From positions 1,790,468 to 1,854,467 of the forward strand of contig JAMWFC010000054.1 in the NCBI GenBank assembly GCA_027475525.1: a DNA stretch of 64,000 nucleotides. Direction: 5' to 3'. Under the pieces are notes generated by a model. It saw nothing but the letters and a program-made list of their open reading frames with translations, had not been told where the DNA came from and searched no databases. A program made the position numbers and the translations under genes. Below, in pieces: positions 21,836-35,000 of the stretch; within the stretch, counting starts at the first letter, position 1, and each line of letters starts with the position of its first letter. This DNA comes from Macrolepiota albuminosa (taxonomy: Eukaryota > Basidiomycota > Agaricomycetes > Agaricales > Agaricaceae).

Positions 21836-23092
21836 CTAATTCAATTCATCTTGGTACTGCGCCTCCCTTTGAAAGTCTTCATTCTCATCGAAATCTGCCT
21901 CACTAGTCAATTTTGTACGCTTTGTAGGTCGAAGTGGAAAATCTTCATCAATATCAATATGACGCTTCCGAACTCCTCGAGATACTGCAGATTCAAGATT
22001 GCGAGACTGATTAGCTAGCTCATTTTCCAATAACTGATAGTAAAAGTTTTAGTTTATAGTACTTAAACTCTACTCGATGGGGTCTCACCGTAGTTCCATG
22101 TTTAGCGACAAGAAGTAACTTATCTAGATGAATTAATGGTGCATTCTTTCGCCCAATCTTAACGGTGCGAAAACTGATACTTGCTTCAACAAGTTGCCCG
22201 ATGCGAAAAACTCCAGGATAAGCAATCTGCTTGTACGTCTGCCTATAAAGACTGCTTTATTTTTCAATTAATTGATCAATAAAAGCAAACTTACCTGCTT
22301 CCATGGTTAGGAACTAGTTCGTGAAAGACAATAATATTGTCATCAGTATGTACATATCTACCAGTCTGAAGTAGACCAGTAAGAACGCCGTGATCGTCTA
22401 CCGCCTCAGGAAGTACTATTTCAGTGAGCGAATGACTCTGCCCTTTTGGTGTACAAATCCTTGTCTTTGGGCAAATAGCATGTGTCGCCGGAAGAACTTG
22501 ATAAGGTTTATACGCATTCATATCACCTTCGGCAAACGTTCCATCGAAATAAGAGAAAATAAGATCTAGTGCTGCTAAATCGTCATCAAAGTAATCGCAA
22601 TTGTTTGGTGCGATAATGGTAACGAAGTAATTTAATGAATTGGAGTCGTTTCGGCGAACACTAAATAATAGCTTGAATAAGTTAAAATTGAATAATAACA
22701 GCAAATATGGCAACAGACCGATAATTGTTTGGAAGAGGAGGAAGCCTGAACTCTAGAATAAAGCCAGAGAAATCAAGCGAAACTTCCGAATCCGTTCCAC
22801 GATAAACAAGACATTTAAAGCCACCGGTGACAGACTTGACTTCAAATGCCTCTTCAATTTTCTGCATTGTATCATAGTATGCAAGTTGGCGACAAAGGGA
22901 GGCACCTGCGAGTCGCAAGTTCGCAAAAGAAGTTGCTTGATTGACTATAATGAATACAAAACATCATCAGAATAATGAGAAATCACATGTGTATTTTGAC
23001 TTTCCTGCATCGTCGCAATTCAAAATTTCAATCCTCTTATCCATGGAAAGTTGCGACAGTGATTGCATTTGATGGTTGCCCATTTCGAACAT
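21836..23092 (-). CDS. unknown protein of the large element, acidic C-terminus
   Basis: Well-supported exons: 22719-22945 (LCRQLAYYDTMQKIEEAFEV), 22295-22660 (VRRNDSNSLNYFVTIIAPNN ... ETGRYV-type tail), one at about 22240-22095 (YPGVFRIGQLVEASISFRTV) and a last one from about 22030 to 21836 ending in an acidic, Lys/Arg-spotted tail (KRHIDIDEDFPLRPTKRTKL). Junction phases agree for these. The first exon (ATG near 23092) does not join cleanly, so the 5' end is uncertain. I recognise no domain. It is divergent from 23836-25383, with about 740 bp between starts, suggesting a shared promoter. Confidence 0.55.
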
Positions 23093-23835
23093 CTGAATGA
23101 AACTATATAAATATGGCATCGGCAAACTTGCAGTAAAGCGCGTTGTCCTCTATGATGATTATATAAGAATAAGTGTCTTACCATTTAAAAACTGATACAC
23201 CACGATGAAGTTGCCTCTTGCATTGATTACACTATTATAGAGTACACATTTGTGATCCCATGATACAACTTCTAATTGATGTTGATAGATTTTCAACAGG
23301 TAAAGTGACGTTGCACCAATGATAAGCGCTACCGAAGATGCTATTGATGATCCTGTGATGCTACTTCTAATTCTATTCTATACTTCTAATTCTAATTTGA
23401 TATAAAATGACGTTGCAAACGCCACCGAAGATACTTTTGATGATCTTCTGATGCTGCTTCTGACAGAAATAGGTCTCATTGCTTGCTAACATAAAACTTG
23501 AAACTTGCTAAAAATTACCAGACTGCTTTTGATAGAAATAGGCCACATTGCTTGTTAACACGTTGAAACTTACTAAAAATTACCTGATCTTAGCAAACCA
23601 ATGTTGAAAGCAAAATAAACGAATTCTAATCAACACAAGTGTGAAAATAATTTCTAATTCTAGTTAAATTAACGCGCTTAAAAATGATCGGCGACTCCAC
23701 TGTTTTTGTTATCGCTCTAAATATGGTAAGTGTGAAAACGCTTTTTGAGGATAACGAATATGCTTTAAAACAATCAGGTTGAAAAGAACCTTCCTTTATC
23801 CCTTTGCCTTCAGTTTTTCTCATAGCGTCAACCAA

Positions 23836-25383
23836 ATGGCCCGACATTCAGCTAAGTACGTTGCTTTACTTTCATTGTCAATATTAGTGTTTGATTCTAA
23901 CGAGTAACGGTACAGGAAACGACAAATAAGATCTGAATCAGACACTGAAGCCACCATGTTAGAGCAGAAAACAAAGAAGAAGTACAAGCGAATGACTTCC
24001 GATGAAGCTAACATTCAAGAAGATATTAATAAGTCGGACTCGAAGTTTGTTTTCAGTTGTACCCCTTTTCGATATGATAAGGCTTATTGACATTGTAGGG
24101 AAGAGACAGACGAAAGCGGTTTGAGTTATATTCTTGATAAAGGAAAAAATATTGCCAGTGCCAGTAATCAGTACGTGTTGAATATTTTGCAACCACCGCA
24201 ATTAATTGAACTATAATCTATAGAATGCTACATGCTAAAGATGTTGTATCTGAACTACCTTACGCTGAATTCATAAACGATTCAACTTCACAAAATATGT
24301 AAGTCAAAATATTTGGATCACTTCACTTTATCAGCTGACTTTTTTTATATATTACTCTAGGCAAGATGCCAAGTCCGACGACACACAACCTATCGTTCTA
24401 GAAGCAATCAATTATACATGCTATGACACCAAAACTTCCCAAGTATCCGAAGAGGCTGTTGTCAATCTCGAATACTCCTTTCCTAGTGTAGCAAGTCGTC
24501 TTATGGAATTGGACGTTCGTGTACCTAAATCAAGTAACATTCAAGTCATCAATCTCGCGGCTGCTAACCCTCAAGACTTCCAACAAGGATTTGTCTTCCA
24601 GCGAAAAAGATCTTCTACAGCCAAGCGAAACTTTTCCGTCTTTTATCTTGTTGGAATGGTCATGTTTAGCCATCTGGTTGACGAAGGCGACCCACATTAT
24701 ATATCAGTTGCCTTTTCAGATCGCACGTTTCCTCGTGCAATGGCCTTTATTGGAGCGGTTTCCAACAAGGAGAATTTGTCAGTAATCACGCAACAGGATG
24801 GCGTCTCCCTTACAACAATGCTCACGAGAAAGAGCACGAGTCGTTCAGGTATACAGTATAATTAACGACCATCACTTAATATAGAAAGCTAACGACTCTT
24901 TAGACAAACCGGGTTCATCCACAAGACTAGCTCCTGCTTCTCCAACAAAGAAGGGTGATCGCAGCCACACCAAGTTATCTTGGTCTGATGCAGTAAGACC
25001 ATACGGAGATTCAGGTAAGCCATAAAATTCACCCACTTATGGCTTATTATAATTGAATAACGATTCTAGTACCAGTTTATGATGGGCGACACCAAAAATT
25101 CAACCTTGAAAAATATCAGTCGTTGCCTCATGCATACGTTGATGTGGCAAACTGGTCCGCTGTTATTGCTACATTCACAGTCAGCGTCTACAAGGGCCGC
25201 TTTGGAGACACCACTTCATTTAACATTCAAGACGTTATTTTGCTTGCTGACCCTGAAGAAGCCGATCGTCGTGCTGCTACAGTACGTTCGCTGCCGATGT
25301 GGATTAAAGACGTGGTTGATCTGCCGATAGATGATGAATACGTTGAAATTGAAGAAGTAGAAGACGAAGCAGACTTCGTATAA
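23836..25383 (+). CDS. unknown 402-aa protein of the large element
   Basis: Seven exons (23836-23855, 23916-24044, 24099-24170, 24224-24298, 24361-24848, 24904-25014, 25070-25383) with GT..AG borders give exactly 403 codons without a stop. The N-terminus is short, basic and low complexity (KKKYKRM). The middle contains FSVFYLVGMVMFSHLVDEGD and the C-terminal domain contains VANWSAVIATFTVSVYKG and FNIQDVILLADPEEADRR, ending in an acidic tail (EIEEVEDEADF). Strand-rich composition suggests a beta fold, possibly OB-like; this is a guess and I name no family. The gene appears intact and so is likely under selection or recent. Confidence 0.6.
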
Positions 25384-26035
25384 TTATCAACTGTATTCCA
25401 CCCTTTAGCGTAGAGTCCTTTTTTAGTCGGACAATACGATTTTTTACCGCAGCTATCCTAATACTTCAAATAAGACATAGAACAAACGTTACCTAATGTA
25501 TTTTTGACTTAGTCTAGAGTGAGACGAAGTCTCATTGCTGAGTCCCTTAGTGGCAAAAGGTCAAGCCAGTTGTCATGCCTGTCAATTCAAAGCAAAGGCT
25601 TTCGCGTCTCAGTCTCATTGACTAGTTCTTTATACAGGGCAGCGGAGTGTGAATTCATCTTCCTAAGTGTGAACGCCTTATGACGCCTTAGTGACATCCG
25701 ACTCCGAGAGGACTTTCCTAGCTAAAGGGGTGGAATAGTATATCACAAGTAGGATTCACATACGAAATAATATAAGTGTGGAGTTGTCAAAGAATCAGAA
25801 ATCAGAATAGATTGCAGTACGTGTATGTCACGTAGACAACCAGGTTGAGTAGTTGTCGCAAGGGGGGGACGGAGTGGACGGATGGACGGATTAGAATAAA
25901 CTATACAATTGAGGAACATGTTGTTAGAATCAGATCTTCTGGAGATCAGGAATACCTCAATCATCTCAGTCATCTAGACGAACACTCCATTTTTGAAATA
26001 TAAATAAAAATTAAATTCCCAACTAAACCCCAACA
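25384..26035. other. intergenic, no gene seen
   Basis: 3' flank of the preceding gene. From ~25975 a ~106-bp direct repeat begins (TCCATTTTTGAAATA..AACTAAATTCCCAACTAAACCCC), which leads into the palindromic array. Confidence 0.5.
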
Positions 26036-26215
26036 CACGATTATATAAGCGTTCGTCTGGACGACTGCTTATATAATTCTCCGTCCATTTTTGAAATAGA
26101 AACAAAAACTAAATTCCCAACTAAACCCCACACATGATTATATAAGCGTTCGTCTGGACGGCTGCTTATATAATCCTTCGTCCAGACAAACGCTTATATA
26201 ATCATATGTGTGGGG
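26036..26215. repeat. palindromic minisatellite copies and a longer inverted repeat
   Basis: The motif ATTATATAAGCGTTCGTCTGG occurs at 26040 and ~26137, and its reverse (CCAGACAAACGCTTATATAAT) at ~26180. An outer inverted repeat pairs CAACTAAACCCCACACATGAT (near 26119) with ATCATATGTGTGGGGTTTAG (about 26200), so the block could fold as a long hairpin. Confidence 0.65.
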
Positions 26216-26271
26216 TTTAGTTGGAAATTCAATTTCCATTTCAAAAATGGGGTGAGTTTTTTTTTTCGAGT

Positions 26272-26355
26272 AGCGTTTCAAGTGGCTTAATGGCCTACGT
26301 CCTTGGCAAGGCCCTCTTGCCCGCTGTGCTGCTCACCTGGGGTTCAAATCAGGTT
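26272..26355 (+). repeat. possible tRNA-derived SINE head
   Basis: An A-box-like TGGCTTAATGG (about 26284) is followed ~50 bases later by a B-box-like GGTTCAAATC (about 26341), as in tRNA-derived SINE promoters. No complete cloverleaf forms. It sits at the 3' edge of the LINE relic. Confidence 0.3.
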
Positions 26356-26399
26356 TTTCTACTAGAGAAGGGAGGTGATTTTGAAGAGTCTTATTCCAT

Positions 26400-29300
26400 T
26401 TGTTAATTATTTCTAATGGTGAATGTGGACTATCATCTTCATCTTTTCTTATTACTCTGTTAATTATAGTGTCCATATAAAATAGGTCGCTTCTAGGTTC
26501 AGTATTTTGTGTACCCGGGTCAGACCTAGGGAGAGTCTTCTCTCAGCGTCCGTAATCTTCATCGGAGGGCTGCCTAGTACGGTGGATAAATTCCGCTCTG
26601 GCCACGTTTCCCTTGTTCTTCTTCTCCATACGTTTCTCGCTTCTTCCCATACAATCTCCTGACTAACACGGGAGCATTCGGTGATAATGTGATCCAGAGA
26701 GTCTACTTTACTTTACCATCATGGCTGCATATCCTCCGGCTCTTCAGGTCGAGCTTCATTGTTTGTTTGTCCCAGTATGATCCTACCTTGTACGCATCGT
26801 GTTGACATTTCCACAGGAAGACCCTCATTGTTCTGGAAAGATCTTCGTCACGTAGGCTGGGGTTTTCTTATTTACCATCATCACTGCCTCCTTTATTCCT
26901 TCAATCGCTTTTATCGTTCTATCTAGGCCTTGGTAGAGTGTCGCATTTAAAAACCACTTCCTGGCGTTTGCTTTCGTCGAGACTATAATGTGAGCATGTC
27001 TTTTGCTCGGTTAACATACGAGGCTGGGTGCATGCACCCAACTGAGTTTTCTAACTTCATGCATTCACTACACTCGCAGTTGGAATCTAGGTAAGTATAT
27101 CGCATTTTATCTTTCCCTCTAATATTTAATATTTCTGTATCCCCAATTTGTGTTTGCTTTTGAGGCACTCCGCTGCCTTCGCACGGTTTATTTTTTCTGA
27201 CGCTTGCTTGGGTCATCAGCAGCTACATGATACCGTAACCATATCGGCATTTTCCTCAGGATTTCCCTGTTGATGAAGGCAAGTAAGTCATCAAGTCTTA
27301 CATTAAACTCCGCTGTCACTATAAATAAGCAAGCTATAGTCGGGCTCGTGTCCCCTCGTGCACAGTCACCTTCGTCTTCCACGATTGCAGGAACGGTGAT
27401 ACCTTAATCTGCTTGTCCACTATTTCTTCCGACTTCAGGGTGTTGTCGGCTGTGATTGCATCAGCCACCAAGGCCCATAGTGGTCTGTTTGTTTCGAATT
27501 TCAAGTAAGATTTCAGCTACATTGCTTTATTTCTTGTTCTGATGTCAACTATCAAAGGGCTCGTACATTGTTTTCTTATTAGCTAAGGAGCTCCTCCCAG
27601 CCCACATAAACTTTACTGCTCTTCTTGCTTGTTGTCTTCCATCAATAGGAACGTAGTCGCATCATCAGCAAAAAGGTTCACAATTAACTTTTTGGCATGG
27701 CCTGGGATATCATAACCTTTTAGGTGGGATTCCTTGAGGGAGGCTGCTAACGATTTACAATCCTTAGGTTCTGCGTTGAGTCATTTATAAACTTTTTATT
27801 GAAGGACTTCTAGAATTGGTATGGAATCCCATCTGGTTCTGGTGCTGAGCTATTATTTGAGAGCTGTAGTGCCGTCAGCAGTTCCTTCATTTCAATTGTA
27901 CTGCTCAAGTCTTCTTTTCGTTGTTCCGATGTGCAAGTCTTGATTGTGCCCAGAACTTTTAGGGTCTTCTCCTCATGTTCTTGGTCTGTGATGTCTTTGC
28001 GCTTACTTTGGAGTTCGTTATGGTAATTTCTGGCTATCTCGGCCATCTTAATTGAGTTGCTCTTGTATGCCGGCAAAGATATGTTGGGGCTTTCTTTCTT
28101 GAATGATGAAGGCATATATTACGTCTCTGGATTGACCGCTTGTTTGTTGGATGTTGTGCAATACTTGCACATTGTTTCTCCTTCTAACCTGTTCTTAATC
28201 GCAATTTTCTTTCTTTTAGCCATGTGATATTTCCTCTCAAGAGATTCCAGTTTCTTTGTTATTTCCTTAACCGTCTCTGTTTTCTCTACATCGTCAAGGT
28301 CTGGGTCATCTAGCTTCTGGTTCTTCGCAACTTGATTTTCTTTTTTTCCATGATATACTTTGGCACTAGGATCTTATCCCTTTCTTTTGCATAGGTTAAT
28401 AGGTTTCTTTTCCATTTCATATATACAGTCTGGAGATTTGCTCCTGACAATCTGTTGTTGCCTAGAGTTCTAATTTTATCCAGTGCTATTCCATTCGGAC
28501 TCTACTACATATTTCCTGAATTTTCCATCATTACGTATTATGTGGTTTTTCATAACCCATCTCCCTTTTCCCTTTCCCACAATTGGGCCTCTGCGTGCGT
28601 TATCGTGATGAGTGGATGGTCAGTTCCTGGAATACCAGTGGGCGAGATCGACCAGTCATACGATGATAAGTTGAGAGGGTTTGTCATGTAGATTTTGTCT
28701 ATTCTTAACATGGACGATGTAGCATCTTTGATGAAGAAGAAGGCTCTCTTGGTTGGGAAAGCGTCTCTCCATGCATCCCTCAGGTATAGGATTTACTTGA
28801 AGTGGTCTAGAGCTTCAGTTGCTTCTCTCGTAGGAGATCTATCCTGGGCGTTCCCCATCATGTTGAGGTCTCTGGCCATGACATCTACCTTAACTCTTGG
28901 GTTATCTGTAAAGAAGTTATTCAGTGTAAGCCAGAAGTTTCCATTATCTTGGCCGTCACTTTCAGTGATGTTCGGTGCGTACACTGCAACAAAATTGATT
29001 CCTTTGTCTCGGGACAATCACCTTCAATTCCGCACCTCGGACTTTCAATAGATTTTTTTTCTACACTACTACTACTCCTCGTTTTCCAGATGGGTTCTCT
29101 GGGTCAGGGGAGTGGAAAATTTTCAATCTCTTACCAAAGAGCTGCTTCGCCTCTTCCTTCCGTCCATCTGACAGGTGGGTCTCCTCGACCGATAGAATTC
29201 CAATTTTCTCTTTGTCTTTCGGTACTTGATTTACATGGTTCCATTTGTTTTCAGATCTAGGTGCTCCGGTTGTTCCAAAGCCCCTTCTTTCAAAAGAGCC

Positions 29301-29440
29301 TATACGCAAAGCTACATTGTTATGCTTGCGAGATGGCAATCTCGTGGTGTGGGTATCTGTTGACTTCCACGAAACTCGGCTGGAGCAGATAACTGGTCGT
29401 TCTATTTGGCCTTCTGGTTCAGGGGCTGCTATCAATGGTG
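26400..29440 (-). mobile_element. LINE relic with endonuclease, RT start and C-terminal zinc motif; RT core deleted
   Basis: Reading down the minus strand: an endonuclease N-terminus (29260-29100, IGILSVEETHLSDGRKEEAK), endonuclease middle (29017-28795, NFVAVYAPN and the degraded motif VMARDLNMM), the start of the RT (27900-27812, LLTALQLSNNSSAPEPDGIP), a post-RT Cys/His linker (27110-26995, CECSECMK) and the terminal zinc motif (~26700, LDHIITECSR). The ~800-bp RT catalytic core is missing between 27.8 and 27.2 kb, and frames are broken. It belongs to the same broad group as the relic at 15.2-17.3 kb but is not a recent copy of it. Confidence 0.75.
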
Positions 29441-30715
29441 AGGAGCTCTGTTAGTTATTATCCTCTACTGATGATTTCTCGTCTAAAATAGATCTACAGG
29501 GAGCAGGTTGTGATATTTACTTCATTTCTGATTGAGCCTTGGCCTTGTATTGTGCGCTGTTGGGTGTTATCATCTCCTGCGCTACCACTGACGCTGTTAG
29601 TTACACGGATGGTGAATAGTCCTCCGAATTCCAGGTCTCGGGAGCATTTGAGTCTTTGTATGGAAGATAAGGAGACGAGGGTGTGTGAGGGACGTTGTGT
29701 TGTTCATTGGGCTCAGTTGGGGATCCACCTCCGTATTTCTCATTTCCGGTGACTAGGGCTGGAGTGGTGGTGAACTCTCTTAGCCCTTCAGAAACAGGGA
29801 GGTGCGAGCCATTGCAGATAATCTTACTTTGTTGTGTATATATTATTGTTGATGTAGTTGATAAGACTTATGAAGTAGTCAACCGTGCTATCTCGAAGTG
29901 AAAGCATTTCCCAAACCTTCAGGGGGGACTTTGCGTTGAGGTTATGGCAGTCTTGCAGAATTAGCTGCTTTTGACTCTTTGCTCAAGCAGGACTGCTGCA
30001 TGGCATCTTTCTCTATTTTTTTTTGTAGACTGCCGTTTTTGTCCTACGACTTGGTTCCATTACTACATGTACCATGTATGGCTAATATATTTCGGTCATT
30101 TCCCTGTTCTTTGTGTCATATACTACCAGAAAAACCCACTTGCTGTGCATGGTAGCACTCTATGGATTCCTCATTATGAACAATGTTAACTTCCAACTAG
30201 TTCTGTTATCTTCAGGGTGTGATTTTCAAATAGAGTTTTGTAAGAAGATTCCAGACACAAAGCCATTGATCTTTTACACAATATATCAAGGTCTATACTA
30301 CTGTAATATAGTCCAATAGTTCACAAAAGGAAAGAAAGAATTTAGTTGAACTTTGCATGTGATGTTGCCAACAATACCAGGAAAATGAGAAAAGCAGATT
30401 CAATCAAATTGTTCTAGATTTAGTTATTACTAGAGATACTAACTAAACTTTCTGAGAGTCGTGCTAGTATAAGTATAAGAGATAGTGTATCCAGAATTTT
30501 GAGGTGTGAGGTGTTTGTTATGTTAAAATGTTTAATCTATTTTACCATGCTAGAGCGGATTTTGAAACATGCTCAACATAACAACACATCCACCACTCCC
30601 TAACTCAGTGCAGGTGTGTCAAAACTATAGAAAACATATTGTAATTGAACTTACTCAGCTGACAGCAAAAACTCAATCAGCAAGAAAAGTACAGTTCAAC
30701 ATTGGCGAGAATAAA
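29441..30715. other. no gene seen; possible 5' part of the LINE
   Basis: 29441-29950 has moderate GC like the adjoining LINE and may be its decayed first ORF or leader. 29950-30715 is AT-rich with no convincing coding frame. Confidence 0.3.
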
Positions 30716-31066
30716 CACTGAGTGCAGGGAACAATATTCTTTGGCAAAAAAAAAAAAAAAAAACAGTAAAAATAATCCAACTGATTTCAAATATTTATTT
30801 AAATATTTACAAGAAAAAATATTGTAACCAAATTTTTAATGGTACTTGGGCTGTATTAGTTATTCCTGAGTCTAAGAACCAGAGTAAGCCTCCTGTGGCG
30901 ATTTATTCGATTATTCTTTTAAGTTCAGTTAAATTTTTTTTCTATAATTTTAACAAACAAAATTCTGAAATTAATTGGATTATGTTTACTGTGTTTTTAC
31001 AAATTTTCTATTATTTTGACAAAAACATATAAATAAAATTTTGAAATCAATTGGATTACAGTGCAG
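30716..31066. mobile_element. second, truncated copy of the CACTGGGTGCAGGG MITE family
   Basis: Starts CACTGAGTGCAGGGAACAATA and follows the 371-bp MITE at 14788 through AAAATAATCCAA and the central CCTGTGGCGAT region. It loses the right terminus after a GAAATCAATTGGATTA segment that is present twice. An A-run expansion is present at 30747. Confidence 0.7.
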
Positions 31067-31234
31067 TAACCTTTCTTGAGACACCAACATATAACAAGTG
31101 AATTAAGAACTAAATTTTCAAGAATATAAATAAACTTTGAACTATGCAGACATATGGGTAGGTTACTTAGGAAGATATCTATGCATTTATATCAATATCT
31201 GAAGGATGTTAAGTAGTTATAAAAAGGTGAATAC

Positions 31235-31436
31235 CACTGCTAGCACCAGATTGTGTTTCCATTGGCAAAATTAGAAAAGAAAGCTGTTATGCAATTTCCA
31301 ATGTGCCAATTTTCAAAAGAAAAAGGCACTTTCCTTTGTTGAATGACTTTTTTTGTGGAAATTAATACATCAGAAATAGCATATCAGCTTTCTTTTACAC
31401 TTTTTTCACTGGAAACACTTTCCAGTATCAGCAGTG
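31235..31436. mobile_element. CACTA-like MITE family B, copy 1 (202 bp)
   Basis: The ends are CACTGCTAGCACCAGATTGTG and, inverted, CACTGCTGATACTGGAAAGTG. Flanking triplets are TAC and TAT, an imperfect 3-bp duplication. It is non-coding. It is in inverse orientation to copy 2 at 37941-38145; together they flank the JmjC gene. Confidence 0.8.
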
Positions 31437-32071
31437 TATGGTGGGGGTCTGAAATGAATGTCACAAGTAGTATGAAGTTGTGTCAATGATGTGTCACACT
31501 TGAGAAGTACTCACCACTGTCATCATTATAGAGGTTCAAATCTTGCTCTGATTGTCTATGTATATGCATCAAATGTACATATTCGCATACACCTTCAAGG
31601 CTATATATATGACAGAATCAAGATAATTAGATTAAGAAAAGTACAAGGTTGAAAAAAATAAAGTTGATTTGATATCAAATTTAGTGAAATCAGTACGTCT
31701 TTATCCATATTCATTGCAATACTCATACAATGCCCCTCAAACTTTGATATCACTTAAATAGTGTGTATTTGCAGTTCTGTACTTACAATATGTAGATAAT
31801 CTGTGAAGAACTCTAGTCGCTAGACGAATTGTCCCAAGGAAGATTACTACGCTGTATTTTTAGATTGTTTAAATTTGATGACGCTTGATTATCCATGATT
31901 GTGTTTAGTGCAAGTGTTTCATAATATTTGGTCTTGTATATCACGCATCTCTTTCTTTCACTCCCATCATTGACGTACTATACGATCATATCTACCATAA
32001 CATTTGCTCACTCATCTTCCATTATCAATTAACACTTATCATCTTTTATATTTACAGTATACTGAGCCTCT
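31437..32071. other. upstream region of the JmjC gene
   Basis: AT-rich, no coding frame. The last ~200 bp before the ATG contain pyrimidine-rich stretches (TCTTTCTTTCACTCC), as in many fungal promoters. Confidence 0.35.
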
Positions 32072-35000
32072 ATGCCTGCATCTCACCGTCATCCACGCAT
32101 ACTTAATAAAACATTTTCATCCTACTCGTGGTTCACTGATGCACTACTTGTAACGGAAGATCTTCCTTTGCGATATGGAGAAGATACGTTGGTACACGTA
32201 TGTTGTGCTGACGGTTTCCATGTTGTCAGTGATCTGATTTCTTACTTTATATTCGTTTTCAGAAACTTGTCAAATGTATATCCAATGAGGAGTGTAAACC
32301 TGTGGAAGTGCACAAAGACGACCAGTTTTCGCTTTTTCGTGCCTTTATGAACAGTCAAGAAGTCACGTTGGTTCCTGAAAAAACATTGCTGGATGCCCGG
32401 TTCAAAGTGCTTATGGCATATCGTGTACTCGATGTATACGAGTTGATGGTCGGCAGTCCTCTTAGACCTCCTACAACATTTGGACCTATATCGGACAATC
32501 AGAAAGCGGTACGTCGTCTGATCAAATTATGCTGCTTTATACTCATCTTGCACTGTTTATTGTAATTATACTTCTCATGTTTCATAGCCTATGGGATCCC
32601 TGAATAATATATATTTACTGTTGGACAAGTCCCATAAAGCATTTAAAAAACATATACAGGCACTTCGTGCTAAGGCCTGCAGAGATAAAACAATCGTCGA
32701 TGCCGCGGCTCCGCCTATTTCTAGCGGACCGTTGGTGCGTCTTTATTCGAGTTTAGCAAAGCACGTCGGAAAAAAAAATATCATGACAACTTTGATCAAT
32801 TTAACCTCTGCTGCTTTACATCTGGGATGTCTTCTCAAGGCATTTATTCTGGTATTATTATGAAGTTTTTTTTTCATTCTAACACAGCATATACAGGGGA
32901 ATTTGTCACTTCCGACTGATATGAAGGCTCTGGAAAATATGATTGGTTCAGAGTAAATGTATCTTATTGCGTTTGTTCACAAATCTTAATATTTGTTATT
33001 TCAGCTCCGAAAGTGACCAGGCTGAAGTCAAATACATTCGTGAATCTTATACTTCGGGAGTCCGGGGCCATACCAGGTCGCTTCATAATTGTTTATATAT
33101 AGCTTTATCTGTATCGCCGCTGATGCTTCTCCATCCTCGAGAATACAATGAAGTTGGTGCAAAGGAAACAGTATTCAATGTGAGTCATTCTTTTATATAG
33201 TTCGTGTATATACAGCTTATTCACGACTTATAAATTTTAAATAGTTGTGGAAACATATTGGTGGTTTGGAACGTCCACCTGCCATTGTAACAGCGGACAG
33301 AGCATTATGGAAGGTCCTGTTTTCCGCTGCATTGGGAGGTGACCTCATGCATGAACTTGCCATGGCATTTCAGGATTTGGAAGGAGTTGTGTTCAAAGCC
33401 GCTCCTGATTGGCTTTCTCTAGTTGAAGGAACTCCTAGTCCTTCCCGTCTACTGAGAGCTCCTCGTGAGTCAGAGGTCGAACAAACGTCTGAAATTTCTT
33501 ATGGCGATTTACCCTTTTCCGTTCGCCATCTGCATCTACATCATCCGCTCCATACTTTGAACAGCAGCATGCCATTACCGGTTGTTGAGGATATCCATGC
33601 CTCAAACGCCGTGTCTATGTCGTCTCAATCGTCTCCGTCTCGTAGGTTGATCAACACCGTGCCGTTACCGGTTGTTGATGATACTCACGTTTTAAACGTC
33701 GTGTCCACGCTATCTCAATCGTCTCCGTCTCGTAGGCTGATCGACACCGTGCCGTTATCGGTTGTTGAGGATACTCACGCTTTAAACGTCGTCTCTACGC
33801 TGTCTCAATCGTCTATGTCTCGTAGGTTGCCGTTTCCGATCGACAAAGAGGTTTTACCTCCAATTGTTGGTTCTTCTCAATTACCACCAACTTCTTTCAT
33901 TAGAAACATGTCGATTGCGGATAACGACGTGCCTCGACTGGTTCAAAATAATCCTTTAATCGTTGCACCTATTCCTTCACAACCGACCTCATTTATTGAT
34001 GGTATAACAGTTGCAGATACCATGTCTGTTACTGACAACAGTTCTCCTTCTATGATATCTGAGCCTGCGGATATAATCGACGATATTACTCCTTCTCAGT
34101 CTGTGGACGACCCTTCGTATCCTATGGTTGCTCACAGCCCATACAGTGAATTATCTTAATTATATTTACTCAGTTTATTATGCATTCTCATGCTCGTTAT
34201 TGTTGATAGATTCACCTGTTTCCCCCTTATCATCCGATCGGTCTTCCTCAGACGAGTCCGACACCATCGTACGTTCGATCCAGGAAGTTTCTGTTAGTAC
34301 CACAAAGAAACGTACCAAACCGATATATCGTACCCCGCGTACCAAACGAAGAAGTACACGCCGTAAGGGTCGTGCTAATGCTACTGCACCTCAGCGTCCT
34401 TCGAGTATATCAAGTACTGCATATCGGAAACGCAGTAAGTTTAATATTGTGGTCAAATATTCTGGAAAATTACCTTCCTCGTATAAAGGCGTTGCTAAGC
34501 CGACTACCCTCATCGATTTGACACTTGAAGACACTGTAATTTTCCGTTCATGCTGCTTGATTATCGATGGCCTGATTGTTTTCTTTTTCTTTTTTTTTTT
34601 AAAAAAAGGATCTAGATTTCGAAGACGACGATATCGACCTGTCTAGTATCGTCACCTTCGTCGTTGGGGATCGTCCCGTCGAGTATCCTGTTTACGGTAC
34701 AAATCGCACTTATAAATTTACTCCACAATTTCATGTATGTCATGTTAATTGGTCTGTTTGTGCTTACCTTACGCTTGACTAGCTCGAAGAGGATCTTACA
34801 TGGTTCTATTCACTCGACAAATCCGTGGTTCGAGGTTTATCTCGACCATCTTTGGTTAAAGTCATGGCGCTCGCCGATTTTTACGATTCGACCAATTGTA
34901 CGATTGCTGAGCAACTGAAAACGCATTCTGCTGTTTTAATGAAGGCATGCAACGTTTCTGACAAGGGATTTAACGAATCCGTCTTGTCGTCCGTATGCAA

